A DNA stretch of 34,637 bases from an uncultured Myxococcales bacterium (GCA_903847385.1 CAINDO010000377.1:1-34637); one strand, 5' to 3'. Positions 1-10,261 are shown, counted from the first letter of the stretch. Notes: generated by a model from the letters alone, not told the origin. Translations and numbers: made by a program.

Positions 1-232
1 CCTGAAGATGTTCAGCCTCAATCGGCCCAAGGCCCTCGGTGGCATCCTCGAGCCCATCAAGCGCATCGCGCGTGACCACGGCGTCGAGGTCCCCTTCGAG
101 GTCCAGACGGACGGCGAGGGCAACCGCGTGTGGTACTGGCCGGGCCACGCGCCCGCCGAGGCCGCCGCCGCGCCGGCGACCGAGACCGCCAAGTCCCCGC
201 CCCCGGGCGTGCTGCGCCGCAAGAAGGGCTGA
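1..232 (+). CDS. 3' end of an unrecognised protein (partial or short)
   Basis: An open frame runs from the left edge to a TGA at 230-232. An ATG lies at 8, but the frame is already open upstream, so this is most likely the C-terminal part of a longer gene. The last 74 residues include a basic amphipathic stretch (ILEPIKRIARDHGVEV), a short region with NRVWYWPGH, then an Ala/Pro-rich low-complexity tail ending in RRKKG. I recognise no family. The codons have the strong G/C third positions of the neighbouring genes, which supports real coding. The gene converges on the topoisomerase operon, with a strong hairpin between them. Confidence 0.55.
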   Translation, partial: LKMFSLNRPKALGGILEPIKRIARDHGVEVPFEVQTDGEGNRVWYWPGHAPAEAAAAPATETAKSPPPGVLRRKKG

Positions 233-268
233 GCCCTTCGCGCCGCCGGGGAGAGACACACCCCGATC

Positions 269-300
269 GCCACCGCGTGCCCTCGAGGGGTCGCGGTGGC
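269..300. terminator. hairpin between convergent genes
   Basis: A perfect 9-bp stem (GCCACCGCG at 269-277 with CGCGGTGGC at 292-300) encloses a second small palindrome, CCCTCGAGGG (280-289). It sits between the stop of the left-edge gene (232) and the stop of parE (311), so it could end transcription from both sides. There is no T-tract, which is common for strong hairpins in GC-rich genomes, so Rho-independent action is inferred only. Confidence 0.5.
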
Positions 301-310
301 CCGCCTCGAC

Positions 311-2260
311 TCAGAAGTCGAGCTCTTCGACCTCGGCCTCCCGGGCCATGGTCGTCACGAACTCATAGCGTGCGCCGGCGTCGCGTCCCATCAGCTCGGT
401 GATGACCGTCTCGGTCACCAGCTGCTCGTCCGGGCCGATGCAGACCTTGTAGAGGCGCCGGTGATCGGGGTCGAGCGTCGTCTTGTACAGCGTCGCCGCG
501 GGCATCTCACCGAGCCCCTTGAAGCGCGTGACCTCGGGTTTGCCACGTTTGCCGTGATTCTTCAGAATCCGGTTCTTCTGCGCGTCGTCCGCCGCCCAGA
601 AGGTCTCTTTGCCGATGTCGATGCGATACAGCGGCGGCCGGGCGATGTACACGTGCCCCTGGTCGATCAGGGCGCGCAGGTAGCGATAGAAGAAGGTCAG
701 GAGCAGCGTGGCGATGTGATTGCCGTCGCTGTCGGCGTCCATCAACAGCACGACCTTGTGGTAGCGCAGGCGCTCGACGTCGACGTCCCGCCCCAGGCCG
801 CAGCCCAGGCACTGCACCACGGCGTTGAGCTCGGCGTTGGCCAGGACCTTGCGATCCGTGGCCTGCTCGGCGTTGAGCACCTTGCCGCGCAGGGGCAGGA
901 TGGCCTGAGTTTCGCGGTCGCGGCCCTGCTTGGCCGAGCCACCGGCGCTGTCACCCTCGACCAGGAACAGCTCGCACTCCCGCGGATCGGTGCTGGAGCA
1001 GTCGGCGAGTTTGCCGGGCAGGTTCAGGCGATGACTCACCGGTGACTTGCGGCGGACCTCGGCGACGGCGGCGCGGCTGGCCTGACGCGCCCGCGCCGAC
1101 TGGATGATGCGCAGGACCACGGACTGCGCCTGGGTCTGGTGCGTGTGCAGCCAGCTCTCCAGCGAGGGTTTGATCACGCCGGCGATGAAACCACGGACCT
1201 CGGGGTTGTTGAGCTTGTCCTTCGTCTGCCCCTGGAACTGAGGCTCGCGGATGAACACGTTCAGGACCGAGGTCAGGCCCTCGCGGATGTCTTCGGGCGT
1301 GATGGAGACGCCCCGCGGCGTCAGCTCGTGGGCGTCGATGTAATCGCGCAACGCCCGCCCGATGGCATCGCGCAGGCCGGCCTCGTGGGTGCCGCCGTCC
1401 TGCGTGGGGATGCCGTTGACGAAGCTGTGGACGACGACGTCCGTGGCCTCCGTCCAGGCGAGCGAGACCTCGACGCGGCCCTCGGTGTCGTCCTCCTTCT
1501 CGACGGAGAAGACCTCACCCGTGACGGCCCGACGGTCCCGCGCGCGCATCAGGTCGTCGAGGTACTCGACGATGCCGCCCTCGTGTTTGAACTCGCGCCG
1601 CCGCTTGTCCGCGTCCTTCTGCGACTCGTCCGTGAAGACGATGCGCAGGCCCTTGTGCAGGTAGGTCTTCACCTCGAGGCGCCGCGCGATCAGCTCGGCG
1701 TCGAACTCGATCTCGCCGAAGATCTGCTCGTCCGGCTCGAAGTAGATCTTGGTGCCCGTGCCGCGCGCCGGCTCGATCTCGGCGATGGGCGCCATGGGTT
1801 TGCCGCGCTTGAACCGCTGCTCCCAGGTCTTGCCGTCCCGCTTGATGCGGGCCACGAACAGCTTGCTCAGCGCGTTGACCACGCTGGAGCCCACGCCGTG
1901 CAGACCGCCGGCCGTCTTGTAGCTGTTGTGGTCGAACTTGCCGCCGGCGTGCAGCGTGGTGAGCACGACCTCGAGCGTGCTGCGCCCGGCTTTGTCCTTG
2001 GGGTGCGGCTCCACGGGGATGCCACGGCCGTTGTCGTCCACCGTCACGGCCTTGCCGCCGGCGTGCAGGATGACCTGGATGCTCGAGGCGTGGCCGTTGA
2101 TGGCCTCGTCCACGGAGTTGTCCACGATCTCCCAGACCAGGTGGTGCAGGCCCTCTTTGCCCACGCCGCCGATGTACATGCCCGGCCGCTTGCGGACCGG
2201 GTCGAGCCCCTCGAGGATCGTGATGTCGCTGGCGCCGTAGCTGCCCGTCGTCGGTTCCAT
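311..2260 (-). CDS. parE: type IIA DNA topoisomerase ATPase subunit (ParE-like)
   Basis: This is the ATPase/TOPRIM subunit of a DNA topoisomerase IV or gyrase, 649 residues, which pairs with the adjacent A subunit to pass one DNA duplex through another. The GHKL ATP site shows as [10 protein letters not shown] near residue 45, DDNGRGIP near 77 and [13 protein letters not shown] near 120. The TOPRIM domain shows as LVEGDSAGG (Glu near 435) and [11 protein letters not shown], followed by RFKGLGEM. The length fits ParE and short GyrB proteins. It lacks the large insertion of enterobacterial GyrB. Its ATG overlaps the stop of the upstream A-subunit gene as ATGA, so the two are translationally coupled. 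The choice of ParE over GyrB rests mainly on the partner and is not certain. Confidence 0.85.
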   Translation of the reverse strand: MEPTTGSYGASDITILEGLDPVRKRPGMYIGGVGKEGLHHLVWEIVDNSVDEAINGHASSIQVILHAGGKAVTVDDNGRGIPVEPHPKDKAGRSTLEVVLTTLHAGGKFDHNSYKTAGGLHGVGSSVVNALSKLFVARIKRDGKTWEQRFKRGKPMAPIAEIEPARGTGTKIYFEPDEQIFGEIEFDAELIARRLEVKTYLHKGLRIVFTDESQKDADKRRREFKHEGGIVEYLDDLMRARDRRAVTGEVFSVEKEDDTEGRVEVSLAWTEATDVVVHSFVNGIPTQDGGTHEAGLRDAIGRALRDYIDAHELTPRGVSITPEDIREGLTSVLNVFIREPQFQGQTKDKLNNPEVRGFIAGVIKPSLESWLHTHQTQAQSVVLRIIQSARARQASRAAVAEVRRKSPVSHRLNLPGKLADCSSTDPRECELFLVEGDSAGGSAKQGRDRETQAILPLRGKVLNAEQATDRKVLANAELNAVVQCLGCGLGRDVDVERLRYHKVVLLMDADSDGNHIATLLLTFFYRYLRALIDQGHVYIARPPLYRIDIGKETFWAADDAQKNRILKNHGKRGKPEVTRFKGLGEMPAATLYKTTLDPDHRRLYKVCIGPDEQLVTETVITELMGRDAGARYEFVTTMAREAEVEELDF

Positions 2261-4689
2261 CAGTTCTTCTCCGTGCCGGCGTCACCCGTGTCGGCGGCCT
2301 CGGCCTCCTCGGCGCCCTCGGCGGGCGTGAGGATCTCCACGGGCCACTCGTAGCGCACCAGGCGGCCGCGCTTCAGGATGCAGGTGCCCTTGCCGCCGCG
2401 GCTGGCCGGCTTGTAGCTGGTCTCGCGGACGATGACCTCGGCGTCCCGGTTGGTGAAGGTCTTCAAGCCGTCGCGCTTGCGCGTGCTGAGCTGGAAGGCG
2501 AGCACGCGGTCGTAGCCCTCGAGTTTGATGGCGTTCACGCCCTTGGCGGCGTTGGCCCGCGGCGGGATCTCGCGCACGGCGAAGATCAGCACGTGGGCGT
2601 CCTCCGTGGCCAGGGTGACCATCTCGTCCCCGGCGCAGGTGTAGACGGAGAGCGCGGCGTCGTCACTGGCCAGGCTGACGAACTTGCGGCCGGCCTTGGT
2701 GGAGATCTCGCGGTGGCCGGCGAGCGGGAACCGCACGGCCTTGCCCTGCCGCGTGATGCACACGGCGAAGGGCGGGCGGGGGTCCTCTTCCGTCAGCGTG
2801 GCCAGGTCGACCTCGGCCGGGGTGGGCAGCAGCTTGGGATCGCTGCAGCTCACGCCGATGATCTTCTCGCCGTCCCCGAAGCTGAAGAAGGTCTGTACGG
2901 CGTCGCCGTACCCCGTCGTCGCCGGGATGGCGTCCACGCGCATCACGTAGGCGCTGCCCGTCTGCGTGTAGAACGTGACGGTCTGGCGGGTGTCCGTGCG
3001 CAGCACCCAGCCGACCTCGTCGCCCTCGGGCACGCGGATCGCCGAGACGTCGCTGAAGCCCTTCTGGCGCTTCATGCGGCCGCCCCGCGACACGATCACC
3101 CAGGTGTTCTCCTTGATGATGTAGGCCTCGGGGTCGAAGTTCGTCGCCGCCGGGGGGCCGACCAGCTTGGTGCGGCGGGCGTCCCCGTACGTGTTGCCGA
3201 TCTCGATGATCTCGCTGCGGACCAGCAGCCAGCGGGCGTCCACGTCCGCCAGCAGGCCCTCGATGCGCTCGGCCTCGGCGCGTTTGCCGGCGAGCTCCTC
3301 CTGGATGACCAGGATCTCCAGGCGCGCCAGGCGGTACAGGCGCAGCTCCAGGATGGCGTCCACCTGCGTCTCGGTGAGGCCGAAGCGCAGCATCATCTTG
3401 TCCGCGGCGTCCGCCTTGCCGTCGCTGGCGCGGATGATGCGGATCGTCTCGTCCAGGGCGTCGAAGATGATCGCGAAGCCCTCGAGGATGTGGATGCGCT
3501 CGCGCAGCTTCTCGAGCTGGTGGGCGAGCCGCCGGCTGACGACCTCCAGGCGGAAGTCGAGGAAGTGCCGCAGCATCTCGCGCAGGCCCACCCGCTTGGG
3601 GATGGGCAGGTTGGTCTCCTCGGCGGGCACGAGGCAGGTCATGTTCACGTGGAACGACTGCTGCAGCGGCGTGTGCTTATAAAGATAAGCCATCGCCACC
3701 TCGGGCTCCTCGCCCCGCTTCAGCTCGATGACCACGCGGACGTCGTCCGTGCTCTCGTCGCGGATGTCCACGAGCTGCGGGACCTTGCGGGCCTCGATGA
3801 GCTGCCCGATCTTCTCGACGAGCGTGCCCTTGTCCGTGGCGTAGGGGATGCTGTGGATGATGACGCAGCGCTTGCGGTTGACGATCTCCGTCGTGTACTC
3901 GCCGCGCAGCCGCACCGGGCCCTGCCCCGTGAGCAGGATGTGGGCCAGCTCCTCGGGCGTGTTCAGGATCTCGCCGCCCGTGGGGAAGTCCGGCCCCGGC
4001 ACGAGGCGGAAGAGCGTCTCGTCCGGCACCTGCGGATCGTCGATCAGCGCGATGAGGGCCTGCGTCACCTCGGTCAGGTTGTGCGGCGGGATGTTGGTGG
4101 CCAGACCGACGGCGATGCCCATGGCGCCGTTGACCAGCAGGTTGGGGATCTGCGCCGGGAGCACGACGGGCTCGTTGTGCTGGCCGTCGTAGTTGGGGCG
4201 GAAGTCGACCGTGTTCTGCTTGAGCTCGGTGAGGAGCTCCTCGGCCAGGGGCCGCAGCTTGCACTCGGTGTAGCGCATGGCCGCGGCGGAGTCGCCGTCC
4301 AGCGAGCCGAAGTTGCCCTGGCCGTCGATCAGGGGGTAGCGCAGGCTGAAGGGCTGCGCGAGCCGGACCATGGCCTCGTAGATCGAGGAGTCGCCGTGCG
4401 GGTGGTACTTGCCCATCACCTCGCCGACGACGGCGGCGCACTTGCGGTACCGCGCCTCGGCCGTGAGACCCATCTGGAACATGCCGAAAAGGATGCGTCG
4501 CTGAACGGGCTTCAGGCCGTCGCGGACGTCCGGCAGGGCGCGGCTGGTGACGACGCTGAGCGCGTAGTTCAGGTACCGCCGGCGCGCCGCCTCGACGAGG
4601 CCGACGTCCTCGACGCCGCTCGCGTCTCCGCCGCCGCCATCACCACCGCCGCCGCCGCCGCTGCGGCCATCGAAGAGTTTCAGCTGCAT
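2260..4689 (-). CDS. parC: type IIA DNA topoisomerase cleavage subunit (ParC-like)
   Basis: This is the DNA-breaking subunit, 809 residues. The winged-helix region carries [18 protein letters not shown] and the quinolone-determining stretch [13 protein letters not shown]. The catalytic Tyr is at about residue 140 in AAMRYTE. The Glu of IYEAMV matches ParC rather than the Asp usual in GyrA. The C-terminal half looks like a beta-pinwheel and contains ASRGGKG, a degenerate GyrA-box-like motif, so a gyrase role is not excluded. I start it at the ATG at 4689, which has GGAG 8 nt upstream, rather than the GTG at 4740. The N-terminus then has an unusual Gly-rich segment (residues 7-24) before the conserved domain. 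It overlaps parE by ATGA, forming a two-gene operon. Confidence 0.85.
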   Translation of the reverse strand: MQLKLFDGRSGGGGGGDGGGGDASGVEDVGLVEAARRRYLNYALSVVTSRALPDVRDGLKPVQRRILFGMFQMGLTAEARYRKCAAVVGEVMGKYHPHGDSSIYEAMVRLAQPFSLRYPLIDGQGNFGSLDGDSAAAMRYTECKLRPLAEELLTELKQNTVDFRPNYDGQHNEPVVLPAQIPNLLVNGAMGIAVGLATNIPPHNLTEVTQALIALIDDPQVPDETLFRLVPGPDFPTGGEILNTPEELAHILLTGQGPVRLRGEYTTEIVNRKRCVIIHSIPYATDKGTLVEKIGQLIEARKVPQLVDIRDESTDDVRVVIELKRGEEPEVAMAYLYKHTPLQQSFHVNMTCLVPAEETNLPIPKRVGLREMLRHFLDFRLEVVSRRLAHQLEKLRERIHILEGFAIIFDALDETIRIIRASDGKADAADKMMLRFGLTETQVDAILELRLYRLARLEILVIQEELAGKRAEAERIEGLLADVDARWLLVRSEIIEIGNTYGDARRTKLVGPPAATNFDPEAYIIKENTWVIVSRGGRMKRQKGFSDVSAIRVPEGDEVGWVLRTDTRQTVTFYTQTGSAYVMRVDAIPATTGYGDAVQTFFSFGDGEKIIGVSCSDPKLLPTPAEVDLATLTEEDPRPPFAVCITRQGKAVRFPLAGHREISTKAGRKFVSLASDDAALSVYTCAGDEMVTLATEDAHVLIFAVREIPPRANAAKGVNAIKLEGYDRVLAFQLSTRKRDGLKTFTNRDAEVIVRETSYKPASRGGKGTCILKRGRLVRYEWPVEILTPAEGAEEAEAADTGDAGTEKN

Positions 4690-4718
4690 CTCGCGATCTC
4701 CGGACCAGAAGCGGCGCA

Positions 4719-4747
4719 CGGGTACCACAAGGCCGATCACTACTCAA
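4719..4747 (-). promoter_or_regulatory. candidate parC promoter
   Basis: On the minus strand, TTGAGT (4742-4747) is separated by 17 nt from TACCCG (4719-4724), which is preceded by TGG, giving an extended -10. Transcription would start near 4712, leaving a leader of about 22 nt that contains the GGAG of parC. The assignment is by eye against the sigma-70 consensus. Confidence 0.5.
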
Positions 4748-4766
4748 TCGTTCAGTCAAGCGAGTG

Positions 4767-4775
4767 TGGTAGCTT
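4767..4775 (+). promoter_or_regulatory. extended -10 box of the transglutaminase gene
   Basis: TGGTAGCTT fits TGnTAnnnT and ends 7 nt before the ATG at 4783. The gap contains no Shine-Dalgarno sequence. The geometry puts the transcript start at or next to the ATG, implying a leaderless message. No good -35 box is seen at 16-18 nt. Confidence 0.5.
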
Positions 4776-4782
4776 GCCCGGG

Positions 4783-6285
4783 ATGCGCGCGTCCGGAATC
4801 CGTCGGTGGGCTTGGGAGATCGCGGGGGCGGGCTGCGTGGCCACCTTCGGCGCGAGCCTGTACGCCCTGAACACGACCGCGTCGCAGAGCGCCGTGGCCG
4901 AGGCCGAGGCCCTGGTGCCCGGCACGGACCTGCGCGCCGGGGACGAGTGGCTCGGCCTGTACTTCCAGGACCGCAAGATCGGCCTGACGCGCATCCACAA
5001 GACGCCCCGGCCCGACGGCCGCTGGGATTTCCGCATCGAGAGCACCCTGAAGCTGGAGTCCCTGGGCGTGCCCGCCCGCGCCGAGCTTGAGCTGCACGCG
5101 CACCTGGCGCCGGACCGGGCGCTGGAGAGCTTCGAGCTGGCGCTGCGCACGGGCAGCCAGGACTTCCGCGCGGACGGCAAGGTCCAGCCGGGGCGGCTGC
5201 AACTGGGTCTGACCACCGGCGGTGAGCGCGTCGAGCGCACCCTGGAGATGTCCGCGCCGCCGGTGCTGCGCGACCTGCTGGGCCCGGCGCTCTCGCGGGA
5301 GCCGCTCACGCCGGGCCGCCGCCTCACGGTCCCGGGCTTCGACCCATGGACGATGAGCGCGAGCCCCATGGAGATCGAGATCGTCGGCCCGGACACCTTG
5401 GTGCTCATGGCGCAGGAGGTCCCGGCGACGCGCATCCGCCAGCGGCTGGACGGCCTGACGCTGGACGCCTGGGTCAACGAGCGCGGCGAGATGCTGCGGC
5501 AGGAGTTGCCGCTGGGGCTCGTGGCCGTGCGTCAATCCGAAGAAGAGGCGCGGTGGGGCATGGCCTCGGACACGGGCGTGGCCCTAGCGGACGCGGTGGA
5601 GATCCCCGTCGCCCCCCTGCCCCGGCCGACGGCGGACCTGGCGCGCCTGGCCCTGGAGCTGAGCGGGGACGCGCCGCTCTCGGGCCTGCACCGCCCACCG
5701 GCGCAGGTGCTCGAGGGCCGGCGCCTCACGCTGACGCGGCCGCCGTTGCCCGCCGGCCTGCCGCTGCCCGTGCCCCTCGGGGCGGACACGACGCTGCGGG
5801 GCGCCCTGGTGGCCGACGCCGTCGTCCAGTCCGACCACCCCAAGATGAAGGCCGCCGGGCGCGCCGCCATCGAGGGCCGGGCGGACACGGTCGCCGCCGC
5901 CCGCGCGCTCATGGACGACCTGCACGGCAAAATGCGCTTCGAACGCCGAGGCGGCGTGCCGAGCGCCCTGGAGACGCTCGAGACGCTGACGGGCGACTGC
6001 ACCGAGACGAGCGCCCTGTACGCGGCGATGGCGCGGGCCGCGGGCCTGCCGACGCGCATCGTGTTCGGCCTGGTCTACAAACCCGCGCCGGCCCCCCGGT
6101 TCGCCTGGCACGCCTGGAACGAGGTCGCCGCCGCCGGGGGCGCTTGGGTCTCCGTGGACGCCACGTGGGGCCAGATGCCCGTGGACGTGGGCCACGTGGC
6201 CCTCGTTTCCGGAGAATTCCAACAACAAGTGGAACTGCTGCGCATCATGGGGCATCTGCGCCTCCGCATCCTGGATGCGCCTTAG
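4783..6285 (+). CDS. exported transglutaminase-like cysteine protease domain protein
   Basis: This is a 500-residue protein with a C-terminal transglutaminase-like (papain-fold) domain. The likely catalytic triad is Cys406 in TGDCTETSALYAAMARAAG, His443 in FAWHAWNEV and Asp459 in SVDATWGQ, in the order and spacing typical of bacterial Transglut_core proteins. The N-terminus has a short basic region and a hydrophobic segment (residues 9-28), probably a signal anchor or signal peptide, so the enzyme should act in the envelope. The middle (about 50-330) is beta-rich, and I recognise no family in it. Such proteins can be proteases, peptide amidases or cross-linking enzymes, so the substrate is unknown. 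The ATG at 4783 is preferred because a TAnnnT box lies directly before it; the long open frame upstream is antisense to parC. Confidence 0.8.
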   Translation: MRASGIRRWAWEIAGAGCVATFGASLYALNTTASQSAVAEAEALVPGTDLRAGDEWLGLYFQDRKIGLTRIHKTPRPDGRWDFRIESTLKLESLGVPARAELELHAHLAPDRALESFELALRTGSQDFRADGKVQPGRLQLGLTTGGERVERTLEMSAPPVLRDLLGPALSREPLTPGRRLTVPGFDPWTMSASPMEIEIVGPDTLVLMAQEVPATRIRQRLDGLTLDAWVNERGEMLRQELPLGLVAVRQSEEEARWGMASDTGVALADAVEIPVAPLPRPTADLARLALELSGDAPLSGLHRPPAQVLEGRRLTLTRPPLPAGLPLPVPLGADTTLRGALVADAVVQSDHPKMKAAGRAAIEGRADTVAAARALMDDLHGKMRFERRGGVPSALETLETLTGDCTETSALYAAMARAAGLPTRIVFGLVYKPAPAPRFAWHAWNEVAAAGGAWVSVDATWGQMPVDVGHVALVSGEFQQQVELLRIMGHLRLRILDAP

Positions 6286-6298
6286 CACGCTCAGGCGT

Positions 6299-6327
6299 TT
6301 GCATGATGCCCCCGGAATCCACACAAT
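6299..6327 (+). promoter_or_regulatory. weak candidate promoter of the calcium-repeat protein
   Basis: TTGCAT (6299-6304) and CACAAT (6322-6327) are separated by 17 nt in the 76-nt gap before the TTG start at 6362. The match is modest (about 3-4 of 6 in each box). The predicted leader would contain GAGGAG just upstream of the TTG. Read-through from the transglutaminase gene is the alternative. Confidence 0.3.
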
Positions 6328-6361
6328 ACGCCCTTCCGAGTCGTGGGGAGAGGAGTCACCT

Positions 6362-9300
6362 TTGAAGCGAAACCGAATCGTTGCGAGTGCCGGGACGCTC
6401 ACCGTGGTCAGCCTGTTGCCGGGCTTCGCGGCGGCCCTTCCGGAAGGAACGCCGCAACTCGGCCCGACCCAGGGTCTGGCCGGCTACAGCGTCCTGCGCA
6501 TCGATGTGCGCCAGGTGGGCGAGACCATTCGTCTCTGCTCGAGCGACGACGGGTTCAAGGAGGCGGCCGCCGACGGCTTCCGCCTCGAGAGCGAACCCGC
6601 CGGCGCCGCCAACCCGATCGTCGAGCCCCGGCGCGCCGGCGCGGAGATCCTGCTGGCGCCCCCGGAGCTGACGTTCTGTCTGAACGATGGCGACTGCGAG
6701 GCCGATGCGCGGTGCTACACCGCGGATCTGTTCCCGGTCGCCGTCGGCGGCGTGCAGGGCGTGTGCGCCTACCCGCTGCCCGTCGTCCACAACGGGGCCG
6801 GTTACTGCGACTTCAACTCCGGTCCGGGCAACTGGCAGACCCGCGTGGCCGACCAGGCCGGCGCGTGGTGGGTCAACTTCGTCTCCGAGCCCGAGACCCT
6901 GACGCAGAGCGACGAGTCCACCCGCTACTTCGCGGTGGACGTGCTGCAGGTCAACGGACAGCCCTCGGCGGGCGGCCGCCTGCACACGCCGATCTGGCGC
7001 ATCAACGCCCACCAGTTCTCCTACGGCAGCAACGCCGACTACTTCGTCGTCGCCCCGGTGGAGTCGCTGAACAACCAGCTCGGCGCGCGCATCTTCGCCA
7101 TCGACCTGCAGGACGTCCGCGGGTTCCAGTACCAGGTGCTGGCCAACCCGCAGGGCATCGAGGGCCGCCCCAACACGAGCTGGTGCCAGTTCGGCGACCC
7201 GGACCCCGTCACGCGCGACTGCCCCTTCTTCCAGGGCGGCCCCACGCGCAGCGCGTTCCTCAGCTACGACATCTACCTGAACTACCCGGACCTGGCCCCG
7301 CCCCTCGCGCCCGCGCCGGCGATCTCGTCCGTCGCGTTCAACGACAGCGCCGGCTCGAACACGATCACCCCCAACGGTGACCGCATCCAGGACACGGGCA
7401 CGTTCACGTTCGACAGCAACGTGAGCGGCACCTTCAAGATCACGCTCGACACCGATCGCGACGGCATCTTCGACGCGACGACGGACCGCCAGCTCACGGG
7501 CACGGCGGATCCCGGCCCCAACCAGGCGGTGTGGGACGGCCGCGACCGCGACGGCAACGTCGTTCCCGACGGCCGCTACCGCTTCCAGGTCGAGCTGATC
7601 ACCGCCGAGACCCACTTCCCGATGGTGGACATCGAGCGGAACCTGTCCGGCTTCACCATCTCCGAGCAGTCCGGCCCCGGCCAGGCCCGCGTGCCCCGCG
7701 AGATGTTCTGGGACGACACCCACATCCGCGGCGACGCCGACCTGATGGCCAACGGCGACGACGCCCTCGAGACGATCCCCGAGGGCTCCGTGGTGCCCGC
7801 CGGCGGAGAGGTCCGCCACCAGCGCCGCTACTGGCAGCAGCCCCAGCGGCCCAACCCCAACCTGCAGAACCGCAACGACGACGTCCCCCAGATCTACGAC
7901 ACGTGGGTCCAGGGCGACTCCGACGCCGCCATCGAGGCCACCTGCACGCGCTGCCAGGAGCCCTTCGACACGGTCATCGTCGGCGGCATGGACGAGATCG
8001 TCGACACGGACGGCGACGGCATCCTCGACCACGAGGAGGACCGCGACGGCGACGGCGTCGTCGATCCCGACGAGAGCAACCCGGGCAACCCCGACACGGA
8101 CGGCGACGGCATCCCCGACGGCATCGAGGACGCCGATCAGGACGGCGTCCGCGACCCCGGCGAGACCCACCCGAACGACACGGACTCGGACAACGACGGC
8201 ATCCTCGACGGCGCCGAGGACGCCGATCGCGATGGCATCGTGGACGCCGGCGAGACCGATCCGCGCAACCCGGACACGGACGCCGACGGCCTGCCCGACG
8301 GCGTGGAGAACAACACCGGCACGGACTCGCTCAACCCCGACTCCGACAATGACGGCCTGCTCGACGGCGCCGAGGACGCCGATCACGACGGCGTCCGCGA
8401 CGCCAACGAGACCGACCCCCGCGATCGCGACACGGACAACGACCTGATCTCGGACAACGTCGAGGTCGAGGGCCCGACGGGCACGAGCCCCACCAACGCC
8501 GACTCCGACGCCGACGGCATCCCCGACGGCATCGAGGACGCGAACCGCGACGGCGTCGTGGACGCCGGCGAGACCGACCCGACGAACGTCGACTCGGACA
8601 TGGACGGCATCGCCGACGGCCTGGAGGACGCCAACCACAACGGCGTGCTCGAGGGCGGCGAGACCGATCCCCGCGCCGCGGACACGGACGGCGACGGCAT
8701 CGCCGACGGCATCGAGGACCAGAACCAGAACGGCACCCACGACGCCGGCGAGTCCGATCCCCGCACCCGCGACACCGATCGCGATGGCCTCGCCGACAAC
8801 GTCGAGGACGCCAACGGCAACGGCCGCCAGGACGGCAACGAGACCTCCGCGGACGACGTCGACACGGACGGCGGCGGCGAGCCCGACGGCAGCGAGGTGG
8901 CCGGCGGCCGCAACCCGATCAACAACCCGGGTGACGACCAGCGCGCCATGAACGACGCCGACGGCGACGGCGCCACCGACGCCGAAGAAGACACCAACGG
9001 CAACGGCACGTTCGAGCCCGGCGAGACGGATCCGAACAACCCGGACACCGACGGCGACGGCATCAACGACGGCACCGAGATCCACGGCGAGAACCCGACC
9101 TCGCCCACGAGCGCGGACACCGATCGCGACGGCATCAACGACGGCGTCGAGGACACCAACCACAACGGCGCGGTCGACCCCGGCGAGACCAACCCGACGG
9201 CCCCGGACACGGACGGCGACGGCATCAACGACGGCGTCGAGGACACCAACCACGATGGCATGGTCGACGAGGGCGAGACGGATCCCCGCAGCGCCGACAC

Positions 9301-10261
9301 CGACTCCGACGGCCTGAACGACGGCGTCGAGGACGGCAACCAGAACGGCGTCGTGGACGACGGCGAGACCAACCCCGGTCTGGCCGACACCGATCACGAC
9401 GGCCTGGACGACGGCGCCGAGGACGCCGATCAGGACGGCACGCGCGACGCCAACGAGACCGACCCGCTCGACGCGGACACGGACGACGGCGGCGAGTCCG
9501 ACGGCAGCGAGGTGGCCAACGGCCACAACCCGCTCGACAACCCCAGCGACGACGTGGCCCAGGACACGGACGGCGACGGCCTGCCCGACTTCATCGAGGA
9601 CGCGAACGGCGACGGCGTGTTCTCCGAAGGCGAGACGGATCCGAACAACAAGGACACCGACGCCGACGGCATGACCGACGGCGAGGAGGACCGCGATCAC
9701 GACGGTCAGGTGGACGTGGGCGAGGAGCCCGATCCCCGCAACCCGGACACGGACGGTGACGGCCGGCAGGACGGCGTCGAGGACGCCAACCACGACGGGC
9801 GCGTCGACCCCACGGAGACCAACCCGCTCGTGGCCGACACGGACCGGGACGGCCTGCCCGACGGCATCGAGACGGATGGCGAGAACCACACCGACCCGAC
9901 GGATCCGGACACGGACGACGACGGCGTGTGCGACGGCGACCGCGACGTCCTGCCCGAGTGCAAGGGCGGCGAGGACCGCAACCGCAACGGCCGCGTCGAC
10001 CCGGGCGAGTCCAACCCGAACGACGAGGACTCGGACGGCGACGGCATCCCCGACGGCGAGGACCCGGAGCCCCTCGAGGCCGGTGAAGGCAACGGCGGCG
10101 ACGCCGGCGTGTCCGGCATCGACGGCGGCAGCCCCGCCGACTACACGGGCACGAACCCCGCCGACGGCTGCGCCTGCGACGTGTCGGCGCGCAACTCCAC
10201 GCCGATCTCCGCCCTGCCCTTCCTGCTGCTCGCCGCGCTGCGCCCCCGCCGGCGCCGCTGA
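6362..10261 (+). CDS. large exported calcium-binding (thrombospondin type-3 repeat) surface protein with MYXO-CTERM-like tail
   Basis: This is a 1299-residue surface protein. I choose the TTG at 6362 because GAGGAG lies 6 nt upstream and a standard signal peptide follows (basic MKRNR, hydrophobic core, cleavage near FAAA-LPEG). Residues about 20-320 are an unrecognised Cys-containing domain. Residues about 326-420 resemble a FlgD-type Ig fold (ITPNGD, WDGRDRDGNVVPDGRY). From about 548 to 1236 runs an array of roughly twenty units of about 30 residues, with the pattern DTDGDGIxDGxEDxNxxGxxDxGETDP, typical of thrombospondin type-3 calcium loops. The C-terminus has a GCAC motif, a short hydrophobic helix and RPRRRR, which resembles the MYXO-CTERM sorting tail, so it is probably processed and displayed on the outer surface. 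The high Asp content suggests stiffening by calcium. The ligand is unknown. Confidence 0.85.
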   Translation: MKRNRIVASAGTLTVVSLLPGFAAALPEGTPQLGPTQGLAGYSVLRIDVRQVGETIRLCSSDDGFKEAAADGFRLESEPAGAANPIVEPRRAGAEILLAPPELTFCLNDGDCEADARCYTADLFPVAVGGVQGVCAYPLPVVHNGAGYCDFNSGPGNWQTRVADQAGAWWVNFVSEPETLTQSDESTRYFAVDVLQVNGQPSAGGRLHTPIWRINAHQFSYGSNADYFVVAPVESLNNQLGARIFAIDLQDVRGFQYQVLANPQGIEGRPNTSWCQFGDPDPVTRDCPFFQGGPTRSAFLSYDIYLNYPDLAPPLAPAPAISSVAFNDSAGSNTITPNGDRIQDTGTFTFDSNVSGTFKITLDTDRDGIFDATTDRQLTGTADPGPNQAVWDGRDRDGNVVPDGRYRFQVELITAETHFPMVDIERNLSGFTISEQSGPGQARVPREMFWDDTHIRGDADLMANGDDALETIPEGSVVPAGGEVRHQRRYWQQPQRPNPNLQNRNDDVPQIYDTWVQGDSDAAIEATCTRCQEPFDTVIVGGMDEIVDTDGDGILDHEEDRDGDGVVDPDESNPGNPDTDGDGIPDGIEDADQDGVRDPGETHPNDTDSDNDGILDGAEDADRDGIVDAGETDPRNPDTDADGLPDGVENNTGTDSLNPDSDNDGLLDGAEDADHDGVRDANETDPRDRDTDNDLISDNVEVEGPTGTSPTNADSDADGIPDGIEDANRDGVVDAGETDPTNVDSDMDGIADGLEDANHNGVLEGGETDPRAADTDGDGIADGIEDQNQNGTHDAGESDPRTRDTDRDGLADNVEDANGNGRQDGNETSADDVDTDGGGEPDGSEVAGGRNPINNPGDDQRAMNDADGDGATDAEEDTNGNGTFEPGETDPNNPDTDGDGINDGTEIHGENPTSPTSADTDRDGINDGVEDTNHNGAVDPGETNPTAPDTDGDGINDGVEDTNHDGMVDEGETDPRSADTDSDGLNDGVEDGNQNGVVDDGETNPGLADTDHDGLDDGAEDADQDGTRDANETDPLDADTDDGGESDGSEVANGHNPLDNPSDDVAQDTDGDGLPDFIEDANGDGVFSEGETDPNNKDTDADGMTDGEEDRDHDGQVDVGEEPDPRNPDTDGDGRQDGVEDANHDGRVDPTETNPLVADTDRDGLPDGIETDGENHTDPTDPDTDDDGVCDGDRDVLPECKGGEDRNRNGRVDPGESNPNDEDSDGDGIPDGEDPEPLEAGEGNGGDAGVSGIDGGSPADYTGTNPADGCACDVSARNSTPISALPFLLLAALRPRRRR
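8005..10060 (+). repeat. degenerate coding tandem repeat of about 90 bp
   Basis: The DNA of the calcium-loop array repeats with a period of about 87-90 bp, dominated by GACGGCGACGGC and GACNCGGAC words. Units diverge at many positions, so it is an old array and not a recent expansion, although some neighbouring units near 9130-9330 are more alike (INDGVEDTNH occurs twice). Such DNA is prone to slippage and to assembly collapse. Confidence 0.75.

Noticed and set aside
311..4689. gyrB/gyrA instead of parE/parC
   Set aside because: The A subunit has Glu in IYEAMV and a degenerate GyrA box, favouring ParC; however, the genome's other topoisomerase genes are not visible, so the call is tentative.
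2593..4782. Upstream part of the plus-strand frame that leads into the transglutaminase gene
   Set aside because: It is antisense to parC; the exported domain and the TAnnnT box place the real start at 4783.
6356..9889. Minus-strand ORF of 1177 codons opposite the calcium-repeat gene
   Set aside because: It mirrors the GAC/GGC repeat of the real gene, giving a Val/Gly/Ala-rich sequence with no signal, domain or start site.
8005..10060. CRISPR-like regular repeats
   Set aside because: The repeats are in-frame coding units of a calcium-loop protein, without unique spacers of constant length or cas genes.
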